The notes below the pieces were generated by a model. It worked only from the letters and a program-made list of their open reading frames with translations. It had not been told where the DNA came from and ran no database searches. From contig JACRFL010000006.1 of assembly GCA_016217905.1 (NCBI GenBank), forward strand, positions 1-54,033: 54,033 nucleotides of DNA. The letters run 5' to 3'. Position numbers and translations under genes: made by a program. Below, piece after piece: positions 18,650 to 28,484 of this stretch (position 1 is its first letter; each line of letters begins with the position of its first letter). This DNA comes from Candidatus Kaiserbacteria bacterium (GTDB lineage: Bacteria > Patescibacteriota > Minisyncoccia > Phycocordibacterales > Phycocordibacteraceae).

Positions 18650-18702
18650 AGCAATGGTATTTACAACCGCTCTTTCAATTCTAAAGCGCGGACGAGGATA
18701 TA

Positions 18703-19286
18703 CTAATCCTTCGTCTCGAGGTATTCGGTAAATCCTCTTTCATCTTTCACATCTTGTCGCATAACCGCTTTATAGAAATCAGTGCTGAGGACACCGTCTC
18801 GATATCCCTTACCGTCTTTCCATAACTCTTTCAGCCGTAAGATGACAATACTCTGCTCCTGAGTAATTGTGTTGAGCTCGGTCGCATCATAGTCGCCGAC
18901 TTCTCCGCGCTTCCCGAACCACATATCAATCTTCCATTCGCCCGAGGGCTGTACCGTGCGCAAACCGACATAGTACGCACGCGGGAAATTGATACGATCT
19001 TTACGCGCGTCACGCCGCAATTCGCGATAATTATTGAATTGCACTTTCTGGATGGTCGGCATCTTGGCGAGTACTGAAAGAAGATCTCCCACTGCCCCCA
19101 GACTTGGTTCTCCCATCCACGCATGGATATCGATACGGGCATAATCATGAGACCATTCTCCACACTCCCCACGACCTCGGGCTCTGAAATCGTTCCGATG
19201 ACTGAAAGCAGGTCGAGCTCCTTCAGAATCCGCCGCGCTTCTTGCTGTAAAGACTTCGCTCGAGCTACTAGCTGTTCGTCCGTCAT
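18703..19286 (-). pseudogene. Nucleotidyltransferase-superfamily-like gene, frameshifted
   Basis: MTDEQLVARAKSLQQEARRILKELDLLSVIGTISEPEVVGSVENGLMIMP (one frame) + DIHAWMGEPSLGAVGDLLSVL...ETKD (another). Confidence 0.55.
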
Positions 19287-19376
19287 GCAATCACTCTAGC
19301 ATTTCATAGTGTTGATCGAGTTGATCTACGAGAACGAACATGATATGATGAAATCATATTTAATTATAGTACTTCT

Positions 19377-19586
19377 ATGTCCACACTCTCTGTCCCCCTC
19401 ACCCCGAAGCTTGAAGAATTCATAAACGACCAGGTGAAAAGCGGTCGTGCCGCCAATAAAGCCGATGTCGTCCGGCGCGCTCTCGTCGCCTTCTCTGAAG
19501 AAGGAGCTATTCAGGATGTTCTCAAAGCGATGCGAGAACCAGCCATACGGGGCGATGTTCGAGAATTGATGAAGAAATTCCAGTAA
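19377..19586 (+). CDS. parD: ParD-like ribbon-helix-helix antitoxin
   Basis: SVPLTPKLEEFINDQVKSGRAANKADVVRRAL; TATAGT 6 nt before ATG; followed by a RelE-like toxin. Confidence 0.78.
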   Translation: MSTLSVPLTPKLEEFINDQVKSGRAANKADVVRRALVAFSEEGAIQDVLKAMREPAIRGDVRELMKKFQ

Positions 19587-19602
19587 GCGATAATCGAACG
19601 TC

Positions 19603-19863
19603 ATGCTTACCATTTCTTTTAAGCCGTCCTTCCTTAGGAAGATGAATGGACTTGATGGAACACTTCGAGAAGAAGCCGTTGAGAAGATAGAACTTTTGAA
19701 AGATGTTCAGAACCACAAACTTCTTAAGGTGCACAAATTGCACGGACCGCTTTTAGGAGCCTATAGTTTCTCGGTTAACTATAAAACGCGAATTGTCTTC
19801 CACTACATTTCAAAAGATGAGGTTGCGCTTCTCACTATCGGCGACCACGCTATATACGATTAA
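19603..19863 (+). CDS. RelE/ParE superfamily toxin
   Basis: KLHGPLLGAYSFSVNYKTRIVFHYISKDEVALLTIGDHAIYD. Confidence 0.8.
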   Translation: MLTISFKPSFLRKMNGLDGTLREEAVEKIELLKDVQNHKLLKVHKLHGPLLGAYSFSVNYKTRIVFHYISKDEVALLTIGDHAIYD

Positions 19864-19868
19864 GAAAT

Positions 19869-20651
19869 TCAAGGGTGCGTGTACGCCCCGAAGCCGCTCG
19901 TCAGGGTCGCAATACCGGTGGCGTCGATAGAGTACCCCTCGAAGCCGGGGAGCTGCTCGATGAATTCGATACCCTTCTTCCCCATCGCGAAGGCAGCCGT
20001 GGCGAAGCGGTCGGCCTCGAGCACGTCGGGACCGATGACGGTGATGCTCACGATCTCGCGCAGCTCTTCCTCGGGCTTATGAGGATTGTAGATATGATTG
20101 CCGCGAATATAGGAGCCCGAGGTCGCGATACCTTTCCCGCGCGGATACACGACCTCCACAATCTCGTGGATGTTGAAAGGATTGCGGATACCGACGCTCC
20201 ACTCTTCGCCTTTCGCGTTCTTCCCGCCCATCGCGATATCGCCGCCGGCGTTTACGAAATAATTTTCGTACCCCGCATTGCGTACGAGCGCGGCAGTATT
20301 GCGGATCGCCCAGCCCTTCACGATACCGGAGGGGTCGAATCGGCCATCCGGACGGCAGACATCGAAGTAGCCTCTTGTCTCTTCCTTCGTCTTCTCGGCG
20401 ATTTGAAAAACCTCTTGCATTTCTTCGCTTGCCGCAGCGCTCGATAACTCGCCCCGATTGATGCGCGAGATCTCGCTTTCCTCCTTGTACGTGCTAAAAC
20501 GTTCGTCAACCGCGACCAGATATGCGAAGGCCGTTTCACGCGCCTTCTGCACACCCTCGCCGACGATCTCAATCTCAATCGGCATGCCCATGATAAGCCG
20601 CGTTTCCTTCATAACTATGCTCCTATAGTACTCCCCATGCGGCACTTCCAT
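19869..20651 (-). CDS. apbE: FAD:protein FMN transferase (ApbE)
   Basis: MGMPIEIEIVGE, FDPSGIVKGWAIRN, NAGGDIAMGG, DATGIATLTSGFG. Confidence 0.9.
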   Translation of the reverse strand: MEVPHGEYYRSIVMKETRLIMGMPIEIEIVGEGVQKARETAFAYLVAVDERFSTYKEESEISRINRGELSSAAASEEMQEVFQIAEKTKEETRGYFDVCRPDGRFDPSGIVKGWAIRNTAALVRNAGYENYFVNAGGDIAMGGKNAKGEEWSVGIRNPFNIHEIVEVVYPRGKGIATSGSYIRGNHIYNPHKPEEELREIVSITVIGPDVLEADRFATAAFAMGKKGIEFIEQLPGFEGYSIDATGIATLTSGFGAYTHP

Positions 20652-20679
20652 TTCATATCACCTGTTCTAGAATGTAGGC

Positions 20680-21217
20680 ATGAATACGTACACCATTCAG
20701 CAATCGTCGTTTACCCATTTCTTCACCCTCGGACACACGAAGCGCCCCTTTCTGGATCCTCGTCCGCCTGTATCTCGGCTACGAGTGGCTCATGGCCGGA
20801 TGGGACAAGGTGGTGAATCCCGTATGGTTCGGCAACGACGCGGGCGCCGCAGTGCAGGGATTCGTCCAGGGCGCGCTCTCTAAGACCGCCGGTGCGCATC
20901 CGGACGTGCAGATGTGGTACGCGTCGTTCCTCCAGAACGCGGTGCTCCCGAATGCCACCGTCTGGGCGAACGCCGTCGCGGTCGGCGAGGTACTCGTCGG
21001 ACTCGGGCTCATCGTCGGACTCTTCACCGGCGCCGCGGCATTCTTCGGATTCTTTATGAATATCAACTATCTGCTCGCAGGCACCGTGAGCGCGAACCCT
21101 GTCCTTCTTCTGCTCGCGCTCGGCCTCATGAGCGCGAGACGCGTCGCTGGTCATTGGGGCCTCGACCGCTATGCGCGGCCATTCCTCGAGCAGAAGTTTT
21201 ACTCGCGCAGACTCTGA
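20680..21217 (+). pseudogene. DoxX family protein, frameshifted near the start
   Basis: MNTYTIQQSSFTHFFT | (extra C in ccc 20726-20728) | SDTRSAPFWILVRLYLGYEWLMAGWDKV... continuing to 21217. Confidence 0.78.
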
Positions 21218-21229
21218 TATATTGAGCGA

Positions 21230-22522
21230 ATGCGGCGGACGATACAAAACTTTGACGCGCTTGCGACGAGTGCGCTCCGCCTCGACGCGCTCGAGATTGC
21301 GGAGGCCGGGTACGCGGCTATCGACATCGGAAACGCTCTTCCCCGCGCGCTGTGCGTCGAAGACGGCGCACTCCGCCTCGGCGGGCGAACCTTCCCGCTT
21401 GTCGGGCGGCGCGTCTTTTTCGTCGGCGTCGGCAAATGCGCCTTCGCGGCCGCGAAGGCGGTCAAGGCGATTCTCGGCAATGCGCTTGAAAGCGGCATCG
21501 CGTTTGACGTGTCGTCGGCGGACATTCCTGAACTGGCGAAAATCGAGGCCTATATCGGCACGCATCCGCTACCGAGCGAGGCGAACGAGCGTGCGACGAG
21601 GCGCGTCATAGAGTTCCTTTCCGGCCGCACCAAGGATGACCTCGTCATCGTGCTCATTTCAGGCGGCGGCTCGGCTCTTCTGTGCCTCCCTCCCGCAACC
21701 ATGACCTGTGTCGACGATGGCGCGCTTTGGAGCGCGCTTACCGCGCGCGGCGCCTCTATTCAAGACATCAACACGGTGCGCAAGCATACTTCCCGCGCGC
21801 GCGGCGGCGGCCTCGCCGCCGCTGCGTATCCCGCCGAAATCGTGTCATGCATCATTTCCGACGTACCCGGGGACGACATCGGATATATCGCCTCCGGCCC
21901 GACCGCGCTCGACACCTCGACTATTGCCGACGCACGAGCAATCCTCGCGCGCTACGGCGTCGCCTCCGCTTCAAATGTCGAATGCATTGAGACTCCGAAA
22001 GATCCGAAGTATTTTGAACGCGTGACCAACATCCTGCTCCTTTCGAGCCGCGACGCGCTCGCCGCGATGAAAGAAGAGGCCGAACGAAGGGGATACGCGG
22101 CCGTCGTCGAGAATGACCGCGTTACCGGAGAAGCGCGCGATATCGGACGTGCAATCGCGACGAAGATCCATGATTCCCCCGCGAAAACCGCGCTTCTCTA
22201 CGCCGGCGAGAGCACCGTTACGATAAGCGCTTCCGCCGGCAACGGCGGGCGCAACCAGGAGCTCGCGCTCGCGGCGCTTCCCGAGCTGCATACCGACGAG
22301 CTCGTACTTTCGTTTGCGTCTGACGGACACGACAACACCGACCACGCGGGAGCAATTGCGGATGTGAACTCGTTCGCTCATGCGCAAGAAAAAAATCTTT
22401 CACCGACGGAATTTCTCGACGAACATCGCTCATATGATTTCTTCTTGAAGACCGGCGACGCGCTTCTCACCGGGTATACTGGTTCCAATGTGTCCGACCT
22501 TATTATCGCAATGAAACAATGA
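21230..22522 (+). CDS. Glycerate 2-kinase (MOFRL family)
   Basis: LISGGGSALLCLPP, VRKHTSRARGGGLA, GNGGRNQELALAALPE, SDGHDNTDHAGA. Confidence 0.88.
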   Translation: MRRTIQNFDALATSALRLDALEIAEAGYAAIDIGNALPRALCVEDGALRLGGRTFPLVGRRVFFVGVGKCAFAAAKAVKAILGNALESGIAFDVSSADIPELAKIEAYIGTHPLPSEANERATRRVIEFLSGRTKDDLVIVLISGGGSALLCLPPATMTCVDDGALWSALTARGASIQDINTVRKHTSRARGGGLAAAAYPAEIVSCIISDVPGDDIGYIASGPTALDTSTIADARAILARYGVASASNVECIETPKDPKYFERVTNILLLSSRDALAAMKEEAERRGYAAVVENDRVTGEARDIGRAIATKIHDSPAKTALLYAGESTVTISASAGNGGRNQELALAALPELHTDELVLSFASDGHDNTDHAGAIADVNSFAHAQEKNLSPTEFLDEHRSYDFFLKTGDALLTGYTGSNVSDLIIAMKQ

Positions 22523-24945
22523 AAATGAACGATTCTTTTATTCTCTGGTTCGAGGACATCAGCATGGACAATGTTGCGCAGGTCGGCGGCAAGAATGCGT
22601 CCTTGGGAGAGCTTATCCGCGCGGTGGAGCCCAGGGGCGTGCGCATCCCGCACGGTTTTGCGGTCACCGCAGCCGCGTACTACCACTACCTCGAGGAGAC
22701 CGGCCTGGACGTTTTCATAGAACAGACGCTCGGCGGGCTCAATACGAAGAACCTGAAGGAGCTCGCCCGATGCGGAAAGCTCGTTCGCGAGAAGATGCGC
22801 GCCACAAAATTGCCGAAGAACCTCGAAGAGGCGATTGCCCAAGCCTACACCGAGATGGAGAAGCGGTACGGGAAAGGTACCGACGTCGCGGTACGAAGCT
22901 CCGCAACCGCCGAGGATCTGCCGGGCGCCTCCTTCGCAGGCGAACAGGAGACCTACCTTAATATCCGCGGTGCCAAGGATGTGGTGCGCGCCGCTGTCTG
23001 GACGATGGCTTCCCTCTTCACCGATCGTGCCATCTCGTACCGCGCCGACCGCGGCTTCGACCACATGAAAGTCGCGCTCTCGGTGGGTGTGCAGAAGATG
23101 GTCCGCTCCGACAAGGGCGCCTCGGGCGTGATGTTCACGGTGGACACTGAAAGCGGCTTCCGCGATGTTGTCATCGTGAACGCGACCTACGGCCTTGGCG
23201 AGATGATTGTCCAGGGCTTCGTCACGCCGGATGAATATCTCGTCGCGAAGTCGAAGATCGGCAACGTGAAGTCGCCCATCATCTGGAAGAAGATTGGCAC
23301 GAACGTCAAGAAGATGATCTACGCGACTGGCAAGTCTGCTGTGGAGCAGACGAGGATCGTGCCGACTCCGAAGGCCGACACCGAGCGTTTCGTCCTCACC
23401 GATGGGGAGATTGTCACGATGGCTACGTGGGGGAAAATCGTCGAGGAGCATTATAGCGAGCGCGCGAAGAAGTGGACGCCGATGGACATGGAGTGGGCGA
23501 AAGATGGCATCACCGGAGAACTCTTCCTCGTGCAGGCACGGCCCGAGACCGTCCAGGCCGCGCGCGACATCTCGAAGCTCGTCGAGTACACGGTGACTGG
23601 CCAGGGCAAAGAACTCGTGCGCGGCATCTCGGTCGGCTCGAAGGCCGCCACAGGAAAGACGCACCTTATCCTTAGTCCGAAGCAGATTCGCGAATTCAAA
23701 GAGGGCGAGATACTCGTGACCACGATGACCGACCCTGACTGGGAACCTATCATGAAGATGGCGAGCGCGATCGTGACCGACGAGGGCGGCCGCACGAGCC
23801 ATGCCGCAATCGTCTCCCGCGAACTCGGCCTTCCGGCCGTCGTTGGCGCGGGCAATGCCACCAAGGTCTTGAAGAAGCCCGCGCTCGTCACGGTCGACAC
23901 GACCGGCAGCGTCGGCATCATCACCGCCGGAAAAGCGAAGATCGCCGTGATAGAACACTCGCTCGGCGCGCTCCCCGAAACCACGACGAAAATCATGGTG
24001 AACATCGCCTCGCCCGAAATAGCGTTCGAAAATTCTTTTCTGCCAGTCTCGGGCGTCGGACTTGCGCGCGAAGAGTTCATCATCGCAAGCAACATCGGCA
24101 TGCACCCGCTCGCGATCCTTAATTTCAAGAAGCTCGCTCCGAAGCTGCGTGCCGCGATAGGAAAGAAGATTACCGGCTGGAAGGATCCGGTCGAGTTCTA
24201 CGTCGATAATCTCGCGTACGGCATCGCGAAGATCGGTGCGGCTTTCAGCCCGCGCCCCGTCATCGTGCGCTTCTCCGACTTCAAGACGAACGAATACGCA
24301 ACGCTGCTTGGAGGCGAGGCCTATGAGCCCGCGGAATCGAATCCGATGATCGGCTGGCGCGGCGCCAGCCGCTACTACGACCCGAAGTTCAAGGCGGCGT
24401 TCGCGCTCGAATGCCGCGCGCTCGTGAAGGTACGCGACGAGATGGGTCTCGCGAACGTGATCCCGATGATCCCCTTCTGCCGCACGATAAAAGAAGCGGA
24501 ACGGGTGCTCGGCATAATGGCGGAACACGGCCTCGTCGCACAATCGCTTGCGACGGGAGACGAGAAAACGACGCCGGTCTATATGATGTGCGAGATACCG
24601 AGTAACGTACTCCTTGCCGACGAGTTCCTCGACCTCTTCGACGGGATGTCGATCGGCTCTAACGACCTCACCCAGCTGACCCTCGGTCTCGATCGCGATT
24701 CCGGCATCGTGACGCATATTGCGGATGAGAACGACGAATCCGTGCGCGCGCTCATAAGCAAGGTCATCCGCACCTGTTCCGCGCGCAAGAAATACATCGG
24801 CATCTGCGGACAGGGGCCCTCCGACCTCCCCGACTTCGCCGAATTCCTCGTGAGAGAAGGCATCGAGAGCATGTCGCTCAACCCCGATTCGGTGGTGAAG
24901 ACCATTGAACACATCGCCGAGCTTGAGGAGCAACTCTCCCGCTAG
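22519..24945 (+). CDS. ppsA: Phosphoenolpyruvate synthase
   Basis: VRSSATAEDLPGASFAGEQET; DEGGRTSHAAIVSRELGLPAVVG; GICGQGPSDLPDFAEFLVREGIESMSLNPDSV. Confidence 0.95.
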   Translation: MKMNDSFILWFEDISMDNVAQVGGKNASLGELIRAVEPRGVRIPHGFAVTAAAYYHYLEETGLDVFIEQTLGGLNTKNLKELARCGKLVREKMRATKLPKNLEEAIAQAYTEMEKRYGKGTDVAVRSSATAEDLPGASFAGEQETYLNIRGAKDVVRAAVWTMASLFTDRAISYRADRGFDHMKVALSVGVQKMVRSDKGASGVMFTVDTESGFRDVVIVNATYGLGEMIVQGFVTPDEYLVAKSKIGNVKSPIIWKKIGTNVKKMIYATGKSAVEQTRIVPTPKADTERFVLTDGEIVTMATWGKIVEEHYSERAKKWTPMDMEWAKDGITGELFLVQARPETVQAARDISKLVEYTVTGQGKELVRGISVGSKAATGKTHLILSPKQIREFKEGEILVTTMTDPDWEPIMKMASAIVTDEGGRTSHAAIVSRELGLPAVVGAGNATKVLKKPALVTVDTTGSVGIITAGKAKIAVIEHSLGALPETTTKIMVNIASPEIAFENSFLPVSGVGLAREEFIIASNIGMHPLAILNFKKLAPKLRAAIGKKITGWKDPVEFYVDNLAYGIAKIGAAFSPRPVIVRFSDFKTNEYATLLGGEAYEPAESNPMIGWRGASRYYDPKFKAAFALECRALVKVRDEMGLANVIPMIPFCRTIKEAERVLGIMAEHGLVAQSLATGDEKTTPVYMMCEIPSNVLLADEFLDLFDGMSIGSNDLTQLTLGLDRDSGIVTHIADENDESVRALISKVIRTCSARKKYIGICGQGPSDLPDFAEFLVREGIESMSLNPDSVVKTIEHIAELEEQLSR

Positions 24946-24948
24946 CGT

Positions 24949-26139
24949 ATGCGCTTCACCGCCGTCACGGCTCGTCCGATTCTTGACACGCGCGGACGCC
25001 CGACCGTCGAGACGACCCTCGTTACCGGTACGCTCGCCGCGACCGCATCGGTTCCCTCAGGCAAGAGCACCGGATCGCACGAAGCGCTCGAACTGCGCAA
25101 CGCCGACGGAGACGTCACGGGCGCAATCGCGAATATCGAAGGCGAGATAGCGCGCGCGCTTATAGCACACGATTTCAATTTTCCCGATGAGCTCGACGCG
25201 TTTCTTATCGAGCTCGACGGCACGCCAGATAAGTCGCGCCTCGGCGCGAACGCGCTCCTCTCGGTCTCTATCGCCGCACAGAGGCTCTTCGCGCTTCAGG
25301 AGAACGTGCCGCTCTGGAGCGCGATCGCAAGACGCGCGGGAACGACGCCTTCCGCGCCGCGACTCTATGTGAACATCATGAACGGCGGCGTCCATGCGGA
25401 TTTTCGACTTCCCTTTCAGGAATATATGCTTGTGGTCGAAGGGAAAACGAGTGATGCATTCCCTACCGCGAAAGAAGCGTTCGCGAAGCTTGGAGAGAGA
25501 CTTGGTACAGGCACTCCGATGGGCGACGAGGGCGGCTATGCACCGACCTTTAACACACTTGAGCGTCCATTCGAGCTCCTTGCCGAACTGGCGGCGGAAT
25601 TTTCGAGCACTTCAATTGCCATCGATGTTGCCGCGAGCGAGCTCTACCGCGACGGCGCGTATCGCTTGCTCGACAAATCCTACTTACCGCAAGAACTTAC
25701 TACCATATATGGTAGTATCGCAGTCCGGTACCCTCTCCACAGCATCGAGGATCCTTTTCATGAAAACGCGGGGGATGATTTCGCCCGCCTGACCGCAATG
25801 CTCGGCGGCAAGGTGCTCGTCGTCGGCGATGATCTCACGGTCACGAACTCGGCGCGCATCAAAGAAGCTGCCGCACGTAAAGAGATAAACGCCGTTCTCA
25901 TTAAGCCGAACCAGATTGGCACGGTGCGGGAGGCGATACAGGCGGTGCAGGCAACCTATGCCGCCGGGTGGCAGGCGATCGCCTCGCATCGCTCGGGCGA
26001 AACACACGATACCTTCATCGCGGACTTCGCCTATGGCGTCGGCGCACACGGCATCAAGGCCGGTGGCTTGGGACAAAGAGAGCGGCTTGAGAAATACGAG
26101 CGTCTCCTCGCCATCGAACACGAAGCTGCGGTGGTATAA
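24949..26139 (+). CDS. eno: Enolase, divergent
   Basis: GDEGGYAP, HSIEDPFHEN, GDDLTVTN, KPNQIGTV, SHRSGET. Confidence 0.92.
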   Translation: MRFTAVTARPILDTRGRPTVETTLVTGTLAATASVPSGKSTGSHEALELRNADGDVTGAIANIEGEIARALIAHDFNFPDELDAFLIELDGTPDKSRLGANALLSVSIAAQRLFALQENVPLWSAIARRAGTTPSAPRLYVNIMNGGVHADFRLPFQEYMLVVEGKTSDAFPTAKEAFAKLGERLGTGTPMGDEGGYAPTFNTLERPFELLAELAAEFSSTSIAIDVAASELYRDGAYRLLDKSYLPQELTTIYGSIAVRYPLHSIEDPFHENAGDDFARLTAMLGGKVLVVGDDLTVTNSARIKEAAARKEINAVLIKPNQIGTVREAIQAVQATYAAGWQAIASHRSGETHDTFIADFAYGVGAHGIKAGGLGQRERLEKYERLLAIEHEAAVV

Positions 26140-26152
26140 TTCCAACATAAGT

Positions 26153-27160
26153 ATGAAAATCCATTACTTTTCGGGCGAGCCGTGGGAGGAAGCGTTTGTG
26201 CGCGCGAAGCTTCCCGATGCAGACATTACTTTCCATGAAGGACCTTTTTCGTCACACGCGGAGCTGACGGACCCCGATGCGGCGGTCCTCTGCATCTTTA
26301 TGGAATCCCGCATCGGGGAAGCCGAGATGAATCGCTTCCCCGCCTTGAAGCTCATCGCCACCCGCTCCACCGGCTTTGACCACGTCGACCTCGCCGAGGC
26401 GAAGAAGCGCAGCATCGCGGTGGCGACCGTGCCATTTTACGGAGAGAACACCGTCGCCGAATTCGCGTTCGCCCTGCTGCTCGCGCTCTCGCGGCGCATC
26501 ATCGACGCCGATGAGCGCGTGCGCGAGGGTACGTTCTCTCCCGCGGGACTGCGCGGTTTTGACCTCGCCGGGAAAACGCTCGGTGTCGTCGGCTGCGGCC
26601 ATATCGGCATGCACGCCATCAAAATGGCAAACGGCTTCGGCATGAAGGTTCTCGGGTTTGAAGTACACCCAGATGAAGCGCGTACTAAAGAATTCAACTT
26701 CACTTACGCTGGCCTCCCCGACCTGCTCGCGACCTCCGACATCGTCACGCTCCACGTCCCCTACAACGAGCACACCTACCACCTTATCAACAAAGAAAAC
26801 ATCGCCGGTATGAAAAAGGGTGCGTACCTGATCAACACGTCGCGCGGCGCGGTCGTCGAGACCGATGCGCTCGTCGAAGCGCTCAAGAGCGGCATTCTCG
26901 CCGGCGCTGCGCTCGATGTGCTCGAGGAGGAGGGCGAGCTGAACGAAGAGGCGGCGCTCCTCACCGCGCCGCACCCAAATGCTGACGTAATCAAGACCGC
27001 GCTTGAGAATCACTACCTCATCGATCACCCGCGCGTCATTGTGACTCCACACCTCGCCTTTAACACGACCGAGGCCATTGAGCGGATTCTGAACACCACG
27101 ATAGAAAACATACGGGGCTTCGCAGCTGGTATGCCGATCAACATCGTCAAAACGGACTGA
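26153..27160 (+). CDS. D-isomer specific 2-hydroxyacid dehydrogenase (D-lactate dehydrogenase-like)
   Basis: TLGVVGCGHIGMHAIKMA, KKGAYLINTSRGAVVET, TPHLAFNT; TATAAT at 26135-26140. Confidence 0.88.
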   Translation: MKIHYFSGEPWEEAFVRAKLPDADITFHEGPFSSHAELTDPDAAVLCIFMESRIGEAEMNRFPALKLIATRSTGFDHVDLAEAKKRSIAVATVPFYGENTVAEFAFALLLALSRRIIDADERVREGTFSPAGLRGFDLAGKTLGVVGCGHIGMHAIKMANGFGMKVLGFEVHPDEARTKEFNFTYAGLPDLLATSDIVTLHVPYNEHTYHLINKENIAGMKKGAYLINTSRGAVVETDALVEALKSGILAGAALDVLEEEGELNEEAALLTAPHPNADVIKTALENHYLIDHPRVIVTPHLAFNTTEAIERILNTTIENIRGFAAGMPINIVKTD

Positions 27161-27173
27161 CCCGGCCTGCGTA

Positions 27174-28433
27174 TCAGATCCGATCGCGCAGCCGCATCGC
27201 CTCTACGATCCTCGAGAGCGCAAGGGCATATGCAGCCTGACGGAGCGTAACTCCGCGGTCGGCCGCAAAATCGGCGACCTCGCGGTACGCTCCGCGCATC
27301 TTTTCCCGGAGCTTCGCCTCGACATCCGCGCGACTCCAGCGCTCTCCGATGCGGTTTTGTATCCATTCGAAATAGGAGACCGTAACGCCGCCGGCGTTCG
27401 CAAGCACGTCGGGAATAACCGCGACGCTCCGCGCCTTAAGCACGCTGTCCGCTTCCGGCGTGACCGGTCCGTTCGCAATTTCTAGTATGATGCCCGATTT
27501 TACCGAAGCGGCATTTTCCGAGGTAATCTGCTCCTCAAGCGCGGCGGGCACGAGGATGTCGGCCGCGGTGGCGAGAACGGCCGAGGCGTCCGCACGATGT
27601 CCCCCGCCGGAAGCAGCATCAAGTACAGAACCAGAAACTTCTTTTGCGGCGAGCACGGCCGCAACATCGAGCCCGCTCTCTTCTACGAGTGTGCCTTTCG
27701 AGTCGGCGAGCGCGACGACTTTCGTCTTCATCGCGTCGAGGAGCCGCGCCGCCTGCGCGCCGGCGTTCCCGAGTCCCTGCACGGCGGCCGAGAGGCGCGA
27801 CGCATCGAGCGATTGATCCTCCAGGAGCGCGGCGAGCACGGCAATCGCGCCGTCGGCGGTCGCCGTGTCCCGCCCGGCGCTGCCGCCAAGCGGAAGAGGC
27901 TTCCCCGTGATCATCGCCGGAAGGCTCTTCCCCATGATGCGCTCATATTCGTCGAGCATGACGGCCATGATTTCCGGCGTCGTGTAGACGTCCGGAGCGG
28001 GAATGTCCGTGTCGGGACCGAGCCTCTCCGAAAACGCGCGGATATACGCGCGCGCAAGTTCAAAAATCTCCTTCTGCGAGAGCTTCTTCGGATCGACAGT
28101 CACGCCACCCTTCGCTCCCCCGAAGGGGATGTCGACGACCGCGCACTTCACGGCCATCATGGCCGCCAAGGCCGACACCTCGTCCTCGTCCGCTCCCGGA
28201 TGAAAGCGGATGCCGCCCTTGTACGGGCCGCTGGCGTTGTTGTATTGCACGCGGTACGCCGGAAACGCTGCGGTGCCGCCGTCGTCAAGTGGGATGGTAA
28301 GCTCGGCGCGAAGAATCCGGTCCGGCGTCTGAAACGCTTCTCGTTCGACATCGGTGAGACCGATGAGTTGCGCCGATGCGTGTATATTTTGTTTGAAATA
28401 GTGGAATGCTGCCATACCGATACGGTGAGTCAC
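27174..28433 (-). CDS. gdhA: Glutamate dehydrogenase
   Basis: GPYKGGIRFHPGADEDEVSALAAMMAVKCAVVDIPFGGAKGGV; VQGLGNAGAQAARLL. Confidence 0.92.
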   Translation of the reverse strand: MTHRIGMAAFHYFKQNIHASAQLIGLTDVEREAFQTPDRILRAELTIPLDDGGTAAFPAYRVQYNNASGPYKGGIRFHPGADEDEVSALAAMMAVKCAVVDIPFGGAKGGVTVDPKKLSQKEIFELARAYIRAFSERLGPDTDIPAPDVYTTPEIMAVMLDEYERIMGKSLPAMITGKPLPLGGSAGRDTATADGAIAVLAALLEDQSLDASRLSAAVQGLGNAGAQAARLLDAMKTKVVALADSKGTLVEESGLDVAAVLAAKEVSGSVLDAASGGGHRADASAVLATAADILVPAALEEQITSENAASVKSGIILEIANGPVTPEADSVLKARSVAVIPDVLANAGGVTVSYFEWIQNRIGERWSRADVEAKLREKMRGAYREVADFAADRGVTLRQAAYALALSRIVEAMRLRDRI

Positions 28434-28484
28434 CGCTCCCGTACATATTACTACACGCGCTCACGTGGTATCCTGGCAAAGATC

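Noticed and set aside
22378-24933. 851-aa ORF antisense to ppsA
   Set aside because: High-GC mirror frame over an unmistakable PEP synthase; no recognisable domains.
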